From the NCBI GenBank assembly GCA_016794805.1, contig JAEUJI010000282.1, positions 1 to 39,978 of the forward strand: a DNA stretch of 39,978 bases, in the 5' to 3' direction. Below the pieces are notes generated by a model. The model made no database searches. It saw only the letters and a list, made by a program, of their open reading frames with translations, and was not told where the DNA came from. Below, piece by piece: positions 16,156 through 25,658 of the stretch; the stretch's first letter is position 1; every line of letters starts with the position of its first letter. Source of the DNA: Gemmatimonadota bacterium (lineage in GTDB: Bacteria; Gemmatimonadota; Gemmatimonadetes; Gemmatimonadales; GWC2-71-9). Both the position numbers and the translations under genes were made by a program.

Positions 16156-16586
16156 CAGACGGCGGTCGTGGCGCAGTACTTGTCGAAGGCGGCCGTGAGC
16201 CCCTTCGCGATGTCCTGCGGGCTGTGGCCCTCGATCATGTGCCGGTGGACGAAGTGCACCACTTCCCCGTCGCGGAACAGCGCCATCGAGGGGCTGCTGG
16301 GCGCGTAGTCGGCGAAGAACTGCCGGGCCCGGGCGGTGGCGTCGGTATCCTGGCCGGCAAAGACGGTCACCACCTGCTGCGGCCGGGTCGGGTGGGTGAG
16401 GGCCAGCGCCAAGGCGGGCCGCGCCGCGCCCGCGGCGCAGCCGCAGACGGAATTCACCACCACCAGCATGGTGCCCTTGGGGTCGCCCATGGCGGCGTCC
16501 ACCTCCGCCACGGTGGTCAGCTCCCGGGCGCCCATGCGGACCATTTCATCGCGCATCGGCTGGACCAGGCGAGGATCGTAAGGCAT
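16155..16586 (-). CDS. Bacilliredoxin, BrxA/BrxB (YphP/YqiW) family
   Basis: Bacilliredoxins are thioredoxin-like proteins that remove bacillithiol from S-thiolated proteins. The 143-aa product has the diagnostic C-G-C motif (C48 and C50 in NSVCGCAAGAARP) and family blocks MPYDPRLVQPMRDEM, QVVTVFAGQDTDATARAR and PSSPSMALFRDGEVVHFVHRH. Length is typical. It lies 53 nt downstream of sufU on the same strand, so it may share the suf transcript. Presence of a bacilliredoxin implies, but does not prove, that the organism makes bacillithiol. No bacillithiol-synthesis gene is in this window. Confidence 0.93.
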   Translation of the reverse strand: MPYDPRLVQPMRDEMVRMGARELTTVAEVDAAMGDPKGTMLVVVNSVCGCAAGAARPALALALTHPTRPQQVVTVFAGQDTDATARARQFFADYAPSSPSMALFRDGEVVHFVHRHMIEGHSPQDIAKGLTAAFDKYCATTAV

Positions 16587-16639
16587 GCGTCAGGCTCCTG
16601 TGAAGTAGTGCAGGCCAGGCCGGAGGCCTTGCCGCGGTG

Positions 16640-17095
16640 CTAAGAACTGGTGGCCCCCGGGGAGGCGGTGTCCGGGGCGTGCATCGCGCTGCTGAGGGCG
16701 TGCCAGGCCAGGCTGGCGCACTTCACCCGGGCGGGAAACTCCCGCACCCCGGCGAAGACGGCCAGCTTGCTCGGCAGGTCATCCGCCGGCCCGCCCGCGC
16801 CCGTCACCATGCGGTGAAAGCTGTCGAACATCTTCCCCGCCTCGGCGAGGGTCTTCCCCTTGACCGCGGTGGTCATGAGGGAGGCGGAAGCCTTGGAGAT
16901 GGCGCAGCCCGACCCCTGAAAGCTCACGTCCGCGATGCGGTCGCCGTCCAGCTTGAGCCATACCTTGAGCTGGTCGCCACAGAGCGGGTTGTAGCCCTCC
17001 GCCGACCGATCAGGCTGTTCCATGGCGCGGAAGTTCCTCGGCGCCCGGTTGTGGTCCAGGATCAGGCTCTGGTACAGCTCGCTGGCGTCGGTCAC
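16640..17095 (-). CDS. sufU: Fe-S cluster assembly protein / sulfur-transfer partner SufU
   Basis: SufU accepts sulfur from SufS through a zinc-bound cysteine in SUF systems that lack SufE. The 151-aa product has the three ligands C40 (NPLCGD), C64 (GSGCAIS) and C126 (VKCASLAW). The loop between about 95 and 115 (VTGAGGPADDLPSK) is the insertion that separates SufU from IscU. The start is GTG at 17095, overlapping the sufS stop as GTGA. The last 14 residues are a poorly conserved Ala/Ser/Pro tail. It is the last of the core suf genes. Confidence 0.95.
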   Translation of the reverse strand: MTDASELYQSLILDHNRAPRNFRAMEQPDRSAEGYNPLCGDQLKVWLKLDGDRIADVSFQGSGCAISKASASLMTTAVKGKTLAEAGKMFDSFHRMVTGAGGPADDLPSKLAVFAGVREFPARVKCASLAWHALSSAMHAPDTASPGATSS

Positions 17096-18348
17096 GAGCC
17101 GAACACCTTTCGCGCCTCGCGCAGGCCCCCCACCAGCTGGTCCACCTCCGCCCGGGTGTTGTAAAGGGCAAAGGAAGCCCGCACCGTCCCGCTCACGCCG
17201 AAACGCCGCATCAGCGGCTGGGCGCAGTGGTGGCTGGCCCGGACCGCCACGCCGTGCAGGTCGAGAACGGTGCCGACGTCGTGCGGATGAATGCCCTCCA
17301 GCACGAACGAGAGCACTCCGACCTGCTCCCGGGCGGTGCCGATGAACCGCACCCCCGGCACCGTGCCCACCCGCTCGATGGCGTAGCCCAGGAGCTCGGC
17401 CTCGTGGCGCTGGACGGCGGCCCAGTCCAGCTGGCCCAGGTAGTCGATCGCCGCGCCGAGCCCCATCACCTGGCAGACCGGCGGGGTGCCGGCCTCGAAC
17501 CGGGCGGGGACCGGCGCATAGGTGGTCCCCTCGAAGCTGACCGTCTGGATCATCCCCCCGCCGCCCTGCCACGGCGGCATCGCCTCCAGCAGGGCCAGCC
17601 TCCCGTACAGGAAGCCGACGCCGGTGGGGCCGTACATCTTGTGCGCGCTGGCCACGTAGAAGTCGGCTCCGAGCGCCTGCACGTCCACCGGCAGGTGGGG
17701 CACCCCCTGGGCGCCATCCACCAGCACCACCGCGCCGGCGGCGTGGGCCAGGTCGGCAATCCGCCGGACCGGGTTCACCGTGCCGAGGACGTTGGAGACG
17801 TGGGTGATCGCGACGATGCGGGTGCGGTCCGTCAGCAGCGCCGGCACCGCGTCCAGGTCCAGCTCTCCCGTCCCGGTGACGGGGATGGCCCGGATGCGGG
17901 CACCCACCGCCTCGGCCACCAGCTGCCAGGGGACGATGTTGGAGTGATGCTCCATCTCGGAGAGCAGGATCTCGTCGCCGGGACGGAGCACCGAACGTCC
18001 GTAGCTCTGGGCCACCAGGTTGATCGCGGCGGTGGTGCCGGAGGTGAAGACGATCTCGTCGGCCACCGCCGCGTTCAGGAAGCGGCGCAGCTGCTCCCGC
18101 ACCGCGTCGTAGCGGGCCGTGGCCCGCTGGCTCAGGGTGTGGACCCCGCGGTGGACGTTGGCGTTTTCCAGCAGGGCGAAGTCGGACTCCGCCTCCACCA
18201 CCGCGCGGGGCTTCTGGCTGGTGGCGCCGTTGTCCAGGTAGGCCAGCGGCCGGCCGTTGACGACGGCGCGGAGGACGGGGAAGTCGTGCCGCAGGCGGGC
18301 CACGTCGAGCCCGCCCGCCACCACCGCGCCGGGGTGCGTCGCCGTCAC
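17092..18348 (-). CDS. sufS: Cysteine desulfurase SufS
   Basis: PLP enzyme that takes sulfur from cysteine for Fe-S assembly. The 418-aa product is a group II desulfurase. It has the PLP lysine K237 in SAHKMYGPTGVG, the cofactor-stacking EMEHHSNIVPW (H134, H135), D211 in VLVDGAQ, and the persulfide cysteine C375 in RASHHCAQP on a short loop. Length and motifs are standard. The stop overlaps the sufU start by 4 nt. It lies 6 nt after sufD. Confidence 0.97.
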   Translation of the reverse strand: MTATHPGAVVAGGLDVARLRHDFPVLRAVVNGRPLAYLDNGATSQKPRAVVEAESDFALLENANVHRGVHTLSQRATARYDAVREQLRRFLNAAVADEIVFTSGTTAAINLVAQSYGRSVLRPGDEILLSEMEHHSNIVPWQLVAEAVGARIRAIPVTGTGELDLDAVPALLTDRTRIVAITHVSNVLGTVNPVRRIADLAHAAGAVVLVDGAQGVPHLPVDVQALGADFYVASAHKMYGPTGVGFLYGRLALLEAMPPWQGGGGMIQTVSFEGTTYAPVPARFEAGTPPVCQVMGLGAAIDYLGQLDWAAVQRHEAELLGYAIERVGTVPGVRFIGTAREQVGVLSFVLEGIHPHDVGTVLDLHGVAVRASHHCAQPLMRRFGVSGTVRASFALYNTRAEVDQLVGGLREARKVFGS

Positions 18349-18354
18349 GGCGCC

Positions 18355-19665
18355 CTACCCCTCCGTCCGCGCCTCGAGCCGGCTCATGACCACCGCCTCG
18401 AGGGCGGCGCGGACCGGCTCGTAGGGAATCTCCTCCAGCACCTCCGCCGCAAAGGCGTAGGTCAGGATCTTCCGGGCAAGCGCGCCGCCGATGCCGCGGC
18501 TCTTGAGGTAGAAGGCCGAGGCCTGGTCCAGGGCGCCCACCGTGGCGCCGTGGGTGCACTTCACGTCGTCGGCGAAGATCTCGAGCTGCGGCTTGGTGTC
18601 GATCCGGGCGGCATCCGAGAGAAGCAGCGCCCGGTTGGTCTGCTTGGCGTCGGTCTTCTGCGCCTCGGGGGTGACGTAGATCTTCCCGTTGAACACGCCG
18701 TGCGAGCGGTCGTCGAGGATCCCCTTGTACACCTCGCGGGTGCCGCAGTTGGGGTGCGCGTGGAGCAGGCTGGTGTGGTTGTCCACCTCCTGCCGGTCGC
18801 GCCCCATGTAGAGGCCGAGCATCTGGGCCTCGATGCCGGGGCCGTCGAGCACCACGTCCAGGTTGTTGCGGCAGATCGCGGCCCCGAAGCTCACCGAGAA
18901 GGACAGTCCCCGGCTGTCGCGCCCCTGCCGGATGTGGGTGGTGCCGACATGAAAGGCCCGCTCACTCTCCCGCTGGATCTTGGTGTGCTCGAGGTAGGCG
19001 CCATCCTCCACCACCGCCTCGGTGACCGCGTTGGTGAGGTAGGCGGACTGGCCCAGGCTGACGTAGCTCTCGATGACCGCGGCGCGGGCGCCGCGCTCCA
19101 CCAGGATCAGGTTGCGGGGGTGCGTGGCCACGCCGTCGGCGCCGGAGTGGGTCACGAAGACCGCGTGCACCGGGGCGTCGAGCACGGTATCCCGGCTTAC
19201 ACGAAGGAACAGCCCGTCGGCCACGAAGGCGGTGTTGAGGGCGGTGAAGCCGCTCTGCACCGGCGTCGCGTACTGCCCGAGGTGCCGGCGCACCAGCTCC
19301 CCCTCGGCCGCGAGCGCGGCGGCCAGCGGCTGCAGCGTGATGCCGCGGGGGAGCGCGTGCCGGTCGGAGAGGGCGGGCGCGAACCGTCCGTTCACGAACA
19401 CGAGGGTGATGACCCCCGGGATCGGGTACAGGAACGGCGCCAGCGCGGCGCGCGTCACCCCCGCCGCGTCAGTGTCGGCGACGCGGAAGCTGGTGCCGGT
19501 GATCGGCGCCAGGTTGAGGAAGCGCCAGTCCTCGTCCCGGGTAGAGGGGAAGCCCGCGGCCTGGAACCGGTCAAGCCCCGCCTGCCGGAGGGCGCCGAGC
19601 CAGGGGGCGCCGGCGCCGGCGTCCCGGCTGGTGGCCACGTAGTCCTGCAGGATGGCGCCGCTCAC
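18355..19665 (-). CDS. sufD: Fe-S scaffold subunit SufD
   Basis: SufD pairs with SufB in the SufBC2D scaffold. The 436-aa product has the SufBD fold: a helical N-terminal part with FPSTRDEDWRFLNL, a long beta-helix core, and the C-terminal block CTHGATVGALDQASAFYLKSRG typical of SufD. I choose the GTG at 19665, which overlaps the sufC stop as GTGA, the same junction seen at sufS-sufU. An ATG 27 nt upstream is possible but would overlap sufC by 31 nt. Confidence 0.94.
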   Translation of the reverse strand: MSGAILQDYVATSRDAGAGAPWLGALRQAGLDRFQAAGFPSTRDEDWRFLNLAPITGTSFRVADTDAAGVTRAALAPFLYPIPGVITLVFVNGRFAPALSDRHALPRGITLQPLAAALAAEGELVRRHLGQYATPVQSGFTALNTAFVADGLFLRVSRDTVLDAPVHAVFVTHSGADGVATHPRNLILVERGARAAVIESYVSLGQSAYLTNAVTEAVVEDGAYLEHTKIQRESERAFHVGTTHIRQGRDSRGLSFSVSFGAAICRNNLDVVLDGPGIEAQMLGLYMGRDRQEVDNHTSLLHAHPNCGTREVYKGILDDRSHGVFNGKIYVTPEAQKTDAKQTNRALLLSDAARIDTKPQLEIFADDVKCTHGATVGALDQASAFYLKSRGIGGALARKILTYAFAAEVLEEIPYEPVRAALEAVVMSRLEARTEG

Positions 19666-20417
19666 GCCGACCCCACCGCTTCGGTCAGCCATTCGTAGCC
19701 CTTGGCCTCGAGCTCGAGGGCCAGTTCCTTGCCGCCGGACTTGATGATCCGGCCCCCCGCCAGCACGTGCACGAAGTCCGGCACGATGTAGTTGAGCAGC
19801 CGCTGGTAGTGGGTCACCACGATCGTGGACCGGTCGGGGCGGCGGAGCTTGTTGACCCCGTTGGCCACGATGCGCAGGGCGTCGATGTCGAGCCCGGAGT
19901 CGGTCTCATCGAGGATGGCGAGCTTCGGCTCGAGCACCGCCATCTGGAGGATCTCGTTCCGCTTCTTCTCGCCGCCCGAGAAGCCGTGGTTCACCGCCCG
20001 CGACATGATCTCGGGGCCCCACTCCACCAGCTTCAGCTTCTCCTCGACCAGGTCCATGAAGTCCACCGGGTCGATCTCCTCCTCGCCCCGCGCCTTGCGG
20101 ATCTCGTTGAGCGCCGCGCGCAGGAAGTAGGCGTTGGACACGCCGGGGATCTCGACCGGGTACTGGAAGGCGAGGAACACGCCCGCCTGGGCCCGCAGCT
20201 CGGGGTCCATGTCCAGGAGGTCCTGGCCCTCGTAGCGGACCTCGCCGCCGGTGACCTCGTAGGCCGGGTGGCCGGCGAGGACCTGGGCCAGCGTGCTCTT
20301 GCCGGAGCCGTTGGGGCCCATGATGGCATGCACCTCGCCGGGGTTGACCGTCAGGGTGATGCCGTTGAGGATCTGCTTGTCGCCAGCCCTGGCGTGCAGG
20401 TTCACGATCTCGAGCAC
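19662..20417 (-). CDS. sufC: Fe-S assembly ATPase SufC
   Basis: ABC-type ATPase of the SufBC2D complex. The 251-aa product has Walker A GPNGSGKST, the Q-loop region AFQYPVEIPGV, signature FSGGEKKRNEILQM and Walker B LAILDETDSGLDIDAL, all diagnostic for SufC. The start is a GTG (MLEIVNLHARAG) with GGAG 6 nt upstream; a TTG two to three codons earlier is a weaker option. It is separated from sufB by a 56-nt gap holding a strong GC hairpin, the largest gap inside the sufR-U series. Confidence 0.95.
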   Translation of the reverse strand: MLEIVNLHARAGDKQILNGITLTVNPGEVHAIMGPNGSGKSTLAQVLAGHPAYEVTGGEVRYEGQDLLDMDPELRAQAGVFLAFQYPVEIPGVSNAYFLRAALNEIRKARGEEEIDPVDFMDLVEEKLKLVEWGPEIMSRAVNHGFSGGEKKRNEILQMAVLEPKLAILDETDSGLDIDALRIVANGVNKLRRPDRSTIVVTHYQRLLNYIVPDFVHVLAGGRIIKSGGKELALELEAKGYEWLTEAVGSA

Positions 20418-20441
20418 GTCGTTCTCCAATCCCAGTTGAGC

Positions 20442-20468
20442 GTCGGCGCGCCGGCGGGGCGCGCCGGC
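20442..20468. other. GC-rich hairpin in the sufB-sufC gap
   Basis: Two copies of the 8-nt palindrome GGCGCGCC (20445-20452 and 20458-20465) flank a 5-nt loop. Three more pairs outside them, one a G-U, extend the stem to about 11 bp. It begins about 5 nt after the sufB stop codon. It could protect the 3' end of sufB mRNA or attenuate downstream expression. There is no T-run. Confidence 0.5.
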
Positions 20469-20473
20469 CGGAC

Positions 20474-21921
<1,448 letters not shown>

Positions 21922-21925
<4 letters not shown>

Positions 21926-22647
21926 GCCTGCTCCTCGCGGGCCGGATGGGCCGGCCCTTCCAGTACCGTGAGCGTCGGCTCCCCACCGGGGAACCGGACG
22001 CGGTATTCGCAGGCGGGACAACCTTCCAGCATGTGGGACTCGCGCTGGACCGCCGCCGCCAGGACTTCCTCCAGGAACTTCCGCTCCGCCACGCAGATCT
22101 CCGGAAACCGCTCCGCCAGGGCGCGGATGGCGCAATTGTGCTCGGTCAGGGTGAAGCCCTCCGCCCCGGCCCGCCACTCCGCCATGTACCCGCCCTCGCC
22201 CAGCGCCCGCATCACCGCCTCGATCCGGCGTTCGGGCGTGGCGCCGGTGAGTTCGCCCTGGAGCTTCCGCGCCAGGTCGGTGAACCGGGTCTCGAGCGCC
22301 GTCACGACCGCCTGCCGGCCGGCCTGCGCCGCGACCCGGTCCAGCACCTCCGTGAGGAGTTCCTTGTACCGCTGCGGGAAGAGCCCCTCGCCGGCGGGAC
22401 TGAGGTGCCAGGCATAGGTGGGGGCGCCGACCCCGCGCTGCTCCCGCCGATACGCGATGACCCCCTCGGCCTCGAGCTCGCGCAGGTGGTGGCGAATGGC
22501 GTTGGCCGAGAGCCCGAGCTGCTCCGAGAGTTCGCGGGTGGTGAGGGCGCCGGCTCGCTTGAGCGCGAGCAGGATGACCCCACGGGGCCCCTTGTAGGCG
22601 GCGGGGAGCTGCTGCTCGTGCAGGTGTTCGGAGAGTGAGGCACCCAT
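21922..22647 (-). CDS. sufR: SufR-like Fe-S-sensing transcriptional regulator
   Basis: A 241-aa regulator with an N-terminal winged helix (about 22-85; [30 protein letters not shown]). The C-terminal part carries four cysteines: C172 (EHNCAI), C185, C210 and C213 (GCPAC). The C-x12-C, then C-x2-C spacing matches SufR proteins of cyanobacteria and actinobacteria, which bind an Fe-S cluster and repress the suf operon when cluster supply is sufficient. It is the first gene of the operon. An in-frame TAG five codons upstream fixes the start at 22647. There is no Shine-Dalgarno, and the promoter lies so close that the mRNA may be leaderless. Confidence 0.92.
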
Positions 22648-22662
22648 AGGGGGGTAACCCTA
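22647..22662. promoter_or_regulatory. Inverted repeat over the sufR start and -10 (candidate SufR operator)
   Basis: TAGGG at 22647-22651 and CCCTA at 22658-22662 are inverted copies with a 6-nt spacer, enclosing GGGTAACCC. The repeat covers the sufR -10 element and touches the start codon. A repressor bound here would block its own operon, as known SufR proteins do. The sequence differs from the published actinobacterial SufR box, so assignment rests on position. Confidence 0.45.
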
Positions 22663-22685
22663 AGGTCCGGCACGGGATTTGTCAA
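22657..22685 (-). promoter_or_regulatory. Strong predicted promoter of the suf operon
   Basis: On the minus strand a perfect -35 TTGACA (22685-22680) is followed by 17 nt and then TAGGGT (22662-22657), a -10 with the key T, A and final T. Transcription would start near 22650, only about 3 nt before the sufR ATG at 22647. This is the clearest sigma-70-type promoter in the window. Confidence 0.65.
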
Positions 22686-22727
22686 CTAAACGCCAAATCA
22701 ATGGGGCGAATCCATAATCTGTTGTTC

Positions 22728-22853
22728 ATGAAGGAGTTGCGTGGCCGGCTGAGGGGTTTCTTCTATCGGATGATCGAGCTTGGTACTGGCGCGAAGCGGA
22801 GGGCGGTGCCGGCTAGGTCCGGCCTGGAATTCCTTCAGGACCTGCCGTGGTAG
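22728..22853 (+). CDS. Possible small ORF (41 aa), doubtful
   Basis: An ATG at 22728 opens a 41-aa frame rich in arginine and aromatic residues (MKELRGRLRGFFYRMIELG, ending LEFLQDLPW). It lies in the 362-nt gap between sufR and the deformylase gene and runs divergently from sufR. There is no ribosome binding site upstream. CATAAT at 22713-22718 is a possible -10 element, but it lacks a good -35. I recognise no family. Apart from the sufR promoter region, I see nothing else in this gap. Confidence 0.2.
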   Translation: MKELRGRLRGFFYRMIELGTGAKRRAVPARSGLEFLQDLPW

Positions 22854-23009
22854 TACTGTCCAGAACTACCCATTAACCCCTTTCAGTTCAGTCATTTGGC
22901 TATCAATCGCGGCCCGGCGATCGGGGCGGAAGCCTCCCCCGCCCCACCCACGGCTATTGTGGCCGGCGCCTTCCGGCACAAGATTGGGCTGCCCTCAACC
23001 GGATGGACG

Positions 23010-23582
23010 ATGACCATTCACCGCATCCGCATGCTCGGGGACCCCGTCCTCCGCACCCGCTGCGAGCCGATCGCCCGGCCGCAGTCGGCCGCGGTCCGGG
23101 TCATCGTGGATGACCTGCGGGAGACGCTCCGGGACTTCCAGTCACGCTTCGGCTATGGCCGCGCCATTGCCGCGCCCCAGATCGGCGCGCCGGTCCGCAT
23201 CGTCTTCGTCGAGATGGACAAACCCTGGCCGCTGATCAACCCCGAGATCGTGGACGTGGGCAACGAGGATTTCTCGGTCTGGGATGACTGCTTCTCCTTC
23301 CCCAACCTGCTGGTCCGGGTCACCCGCGCCTATCGCATCAAGGTCCGCTATCAGGACCTCAAGGCCGAGTGGCACACCGTGGAGCTGGAGGGGGACCGGG
23401 CGGAGCTGCTGCAGCACGAGATCGACCACCTGGATGGGGTGCTCGCGGTGGACCGGCCCCACGGACTCGATCCCTTCTGCCTGCGGGAGGAATGGAACCG
23501 CCAGCATGCGCACGAGGGGCGCTATTCCGAGCCGGAGCCCCGCTCGGAAAGCTACGCCACGCCACTGACGGGACTGCTGTAG
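23010..23582 (+). CDS. def: Peptide deformylase
   Basis: Removes the N-formyl group from new proteins. The 190-aa product has motif 1 GYGRAIAAPQIG (48-59), motif 3 HEIDHLDG (H136, E137, H140) and the metal cysteine C94 in motif 2. Motif 2 reads DDCFS instead of the usual EGCLS, keeping the ligand cysteine but not its neighbours. A C-terminal extension of about 40 residues follows motif 3. The open frame extends upstream from a TTG, but the ATG at 23010 begins with the family-like MTIHRIRMLGDPVLR. An 18-bp inverted repeat lies 11 nt after the stop. Confidence 0.9.
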   Translation: MTIHRIRMLGDPVLRTRCEPIARPQSAAVRVIVDDLRETLRDFQSRFGYGRAIAAPQIGAPVRIVFVEMDKPWPLINPEIVDVGNEDFSVWDDCFSFPNLLVRVTRAYRIKVRYQDLKAEWHTVELEGDRAELLQHEIDHLDGVLAVDRPHGLDPFCLREEWNRQHAHEGRYSEPEPRSESYATPLTGLL

Positions 23583-23593
23583 CCTGACCTGTG

Positions 23594-23649
23594 GAGAACG
23601 GGGAACGGGGAACGGGCCTCCATCTTCACCGTCCCCGTTCCCCGTTCTC
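23594..23649. terminator. 18-bp perfect inverted repeat after the deformylase gene
   Basis: GAGAACGGGGAACGGGGA (23594-23611) is exactly complementary to 23632-23649, with a 20-nt spacer. The left arm is built of AACGGGG units in tandem. It lies between two co-directional genes and just before the next start, so it may terminate deformylase transcription. There is no T-run. Confidence 0.45.
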
Positions 23650-23674
23650 TGTTCTCCCGTTCCCCCGCTTCCCC

Positions 23675-24115
23675 ATGCCCCCTCGCCCCGGCTACTCCGT
23701 CCACCCCGGCCTCCTCCGCATGGGTGGCTCGGCCGCCGACGCTGCGGCCTACCTGCGCGACGCCCCCCGATACGTCGAGGCGATGTACGCCAAGCGCCCG
23801 GCACTCCGCCCGCTGCACGACGCCCTCGAGGCCCTGGCTTTCTCCCTGGGCGACGACATCCGGCTCTGTCCCGGCCAGACCATCGTCCCGGTGTACCGGC
23901 GCCACGTGATCGCGCAGATCAAGCCGGCCACGAAGACGCGGATCGACTTCGGGCTCGCGCTCGGCGGGCTCAAGGGGAAGGGACGGCTGCAGGAGACGGG
24001 CGGCTTCGCCAAGAAAGACCGGATCACCCACCGGATCGCGGTCACCTCGCCCGCCGACATCGACCAGGCGCTCCGCGACTGGCTGCGCCGGGCCTACGAG
24101 GGGGATGCCGGCTAG
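23675..24115 (+). CDS. DUF5655-domain protein
   Basis: A 146-aa soluble protein whose C-terminal half matches the DUF5655 pattern: LHDALEALAFSLGDDIRL, then PVYRRHVIAQIKPATKTRI and LALGG, ending with ADIDQALRDWLRRAY. The family has no established function. The start at 23675 follows a C-rich run without a Shine-Dalgarno; the ATG at 23720 is an equally possible start and would drop 15 residues that do not look conserved. Its stop interlocks with the stop of the convergent transglycosylase gene in one CTAG. Confidence 0.7.
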   Translation: MPPRPGYSVHPGLLRMGGSAADAAAYLRDAPRYVEAMYAKRPALRPLHDALEALAFSLGDDIRLCPGQTIVPVYRRHVIAQIKPATKTRIDFGLALGGLKGKGRLQETGGFAKKDRITHRIAVTSPADIDQALRDWLRRAYEGDAG

Positions 24116-24783
24116 CGCGCCCGGCGGAGGGCCAGGACGGAATCCGGCGCCTCCACCAGCACCGTGTCGATCAGGACGTAGGGGCGCACCGCCTTCCCGT
24201 CCTGGTCCAGCCGAGCCAGGTTCCCCTCGATCCGGATCACGTAGTCAAGCGTCTCCCGATGCCGCCACCTGGGCACCACCGGCGCGACGCTGACGACGCT
24301 ATGCCAGTCCCGGTGATCGAGGAACTGCCGCCGGGCGATGGCCTGGGCGCGGAGCAGGGGCACCCGGCCCGCGTTGTAGCTCGCGAGCATGAAGTCGTGG
24401 TGGTCGTGATCGTGCACCGAGTCCTCGGCCCAGAGCAGCCAGAGCCGGCGGTCGTACAGGATCCCGGCGGCGATATTCCACTCGGGATCGTCGAGGGAGG
24501 CGAGCGCCGGGTTCCGGGACTGGATTTCCCGGAAGGTCGAAGGCATCAACTGCATCAGGCCCCGTGCCCCCACCCAGCTGCGGGCGTTGGGATTGAGATT
24601 GCTCTCGGTCATCCCCTGGGCCTTGAACAGCCGCCAGTCGAACCCCACCCCGAAGAACCGCTTGCTGTACTTCCGGAAGGTGGCGTCATAGCGGCCGGTC
24701 ACCGCCTGGGCGCCCAGCGGCGCCGCCAGCGAGGCGAGCAGGAGCAGCAGGGCGGGGAAGCCCAGCGTCCGCCGGGCGGTCAA
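24112..24783 (-). CDS. Secreted lytic transglycosylase (SLT family)
   Basis: Cleaves peptidoglycan glycan strands. The product (223 aa) has a signal peptide (to about residue 27, GAQA) and a single SLT domain. The catalytic glutamate is E60 in GMTESNLNPNARS, followed by GARGLMQLMPST (73-83), NIAAGILYDRRLWLLW and FMLASYNAG. I choose a TTG start at 24783 because it overlaps the stop of the DUF350 gene by 4 nt (TTGA) and has GGGGGAG upstream. The open frame continues further, but into the neighbouring gene. An HDHDHHDF stretch sits before FMLASYNAG. Confidence 0.88.
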   Translation of the reverse strand: MTARRTLGFPALLLLLASLAAPLGAQAVTGRYDATFRKYSKRFFGVGFDWRLFKAQGMTESNLNPNARSWVGARGLMQLMPSTFREIQSRNPALASLDDPEWNIAAGILYDRRLWLLWAEDSVHDHDHHDFMLASYNAGRVPLLRAQAIARRQFLDHRDWHSVVSVAPVVPRWRHRETLDYVIRIEGNLARLDQDGKAVRPYVLIDTVLVEAPDSVLALRRAR

Positions 24784-24983
24784 TTCAGCGCTCCCCCGAT
24801 GATCACCGCGATGGCCAGGAAGATCGCCGCGATGAAGATCGCCACCGCGACGTTTCCCTTCCGCAGCTCCTCCGCGAAATTCATCTCCGGCGTAAGCCGA
24901 TCTATCGCCCGGTACGAGAGATACATGAGGATGACGCCCAGCACGGCATAGAGAAAGTTGAGCCCGATGATCGTCAATTCCAT
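24780..24983 (-). CDS. DUF350 (UPF0719) small membrane protein
   Basis: A 67-aa protein with two membrane helices: NFLYAVLGVILMYLSYRAID (about 9-28) and VAVAIFIAAIFLAIAVIIGGAL (about 45-66). Between them is the polar loop TPEMNFAEELRKGN, which fits DUF350. Function is unknown; members often lie beside envelope genes. The ATG at 24983 has GGAGG 4-5 nt upstream, which settles the start over an earlier in-frame codon. The stop overlaps the transglycosylase start by 4 nt. Confidence 0.85.
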   Translation of the reverse strand: MELTIIGLNFLYAVLGVILMYLSYRAIDRLTPEMNFAEELRKGNVAVAIFIAAIFLAIAVIIGGALN

Positions 24984-25070
24984 CGTCCCTCCGGGACCGG
25001 TGGTGCGGGGTAGATGAAGTATGGCGTCCAATATGCAGTAGGAGGGAAGAATGGGAATAACTGGAGTGAT

Positions 25071-25658
25071 ATGCGCCCTTTCCTGATCCTGGCGTCGCTG
25101 CTCGTGGCGGCGCCGCTTGCCGCCCAGACCAGTGCGCCGCCCGCCGGCCGGCCCATCTCAAACGCGGGCGTGCCGCGCGCCGCGGCGCTGGTGGACTCGG
25201 TCTATCTCGACAAGCTGCTGCCGCGCGCGGTGGTAGACGGTGGCGACTTCACCGCCTACCTCATGGCGCGGCTCGGCGTCGGGGCGCTGCCGCCGGACTT
25301 TGCCTTCACCGTCCAGATGGACAGCCTGCTGATCCGCATGGGCGGCCGTATCGCGGACCTGCCCGCCGAGGCCCGGCGGTCGCTCTCGCAGCTGGTCATG
25401 ATGCTGCCGGCGGACAGCCGGCTCGAGGCCCAGATCTCGCTGCACCGCGCGGGCCCGGAGGCGGTGCGGTTCCACCTCCAGGGGGCGACCATCCGCGGGA
25501 TCCCGGTGCCCGATGCCTTCCTCGGTCCGGTCATGGCCTCCATCGGCAAGCAGTACCCCGCGCTCACCGAGACCGGACGGGACCTCTTCGTTCGGATTCC
25601 GCCCGGCGCGGGCATGGCGCTCTCCCCGCTGGGAGTCGCGCTGATCGGGCCCCCCTGA
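25071..25658 (+). CDS. Exported protein of unknown function (195 aa)
   Basis: I do not recognise the family. A signal peptide is clear (MRPFLILASLLVAAPLAAQ), so the protein is exported. The mature part begins with a polar stretch, then a region rich in short strands (FAFTVQMDSLLIRMGGRIADLP, LEAQISLHRAGPEAVRFHLQGATIRGIPV) and an Ala/Gly-rich end. This pattern suggests a beta-rich lipid-binding or periplasmic fold, but that is a guess. I take the ATG at 25071, preceded by GGAG at close spacing, over an upstream in-frame ATG that lacks a signal peptide logic. The next gene starts 82 nt downstream. Confidence 0.7.
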   Translation: MRPFLILASLLVAAPLAAQTSAPPAGRPISNAGVPRAAALVDSVYLDKLLPRAVVDGGDFTAYLMARLGVGALPPDFAFTVQMDSLLIRMGGRIADLPAEARRSLSQLVMMLPADSRLEAQISLHRAGPEAVRFHLQGATIRGIPVPDAFLGPVMASIGKQYPALTETGRDLFVRIPPGAGMALSPLGVALIGPP

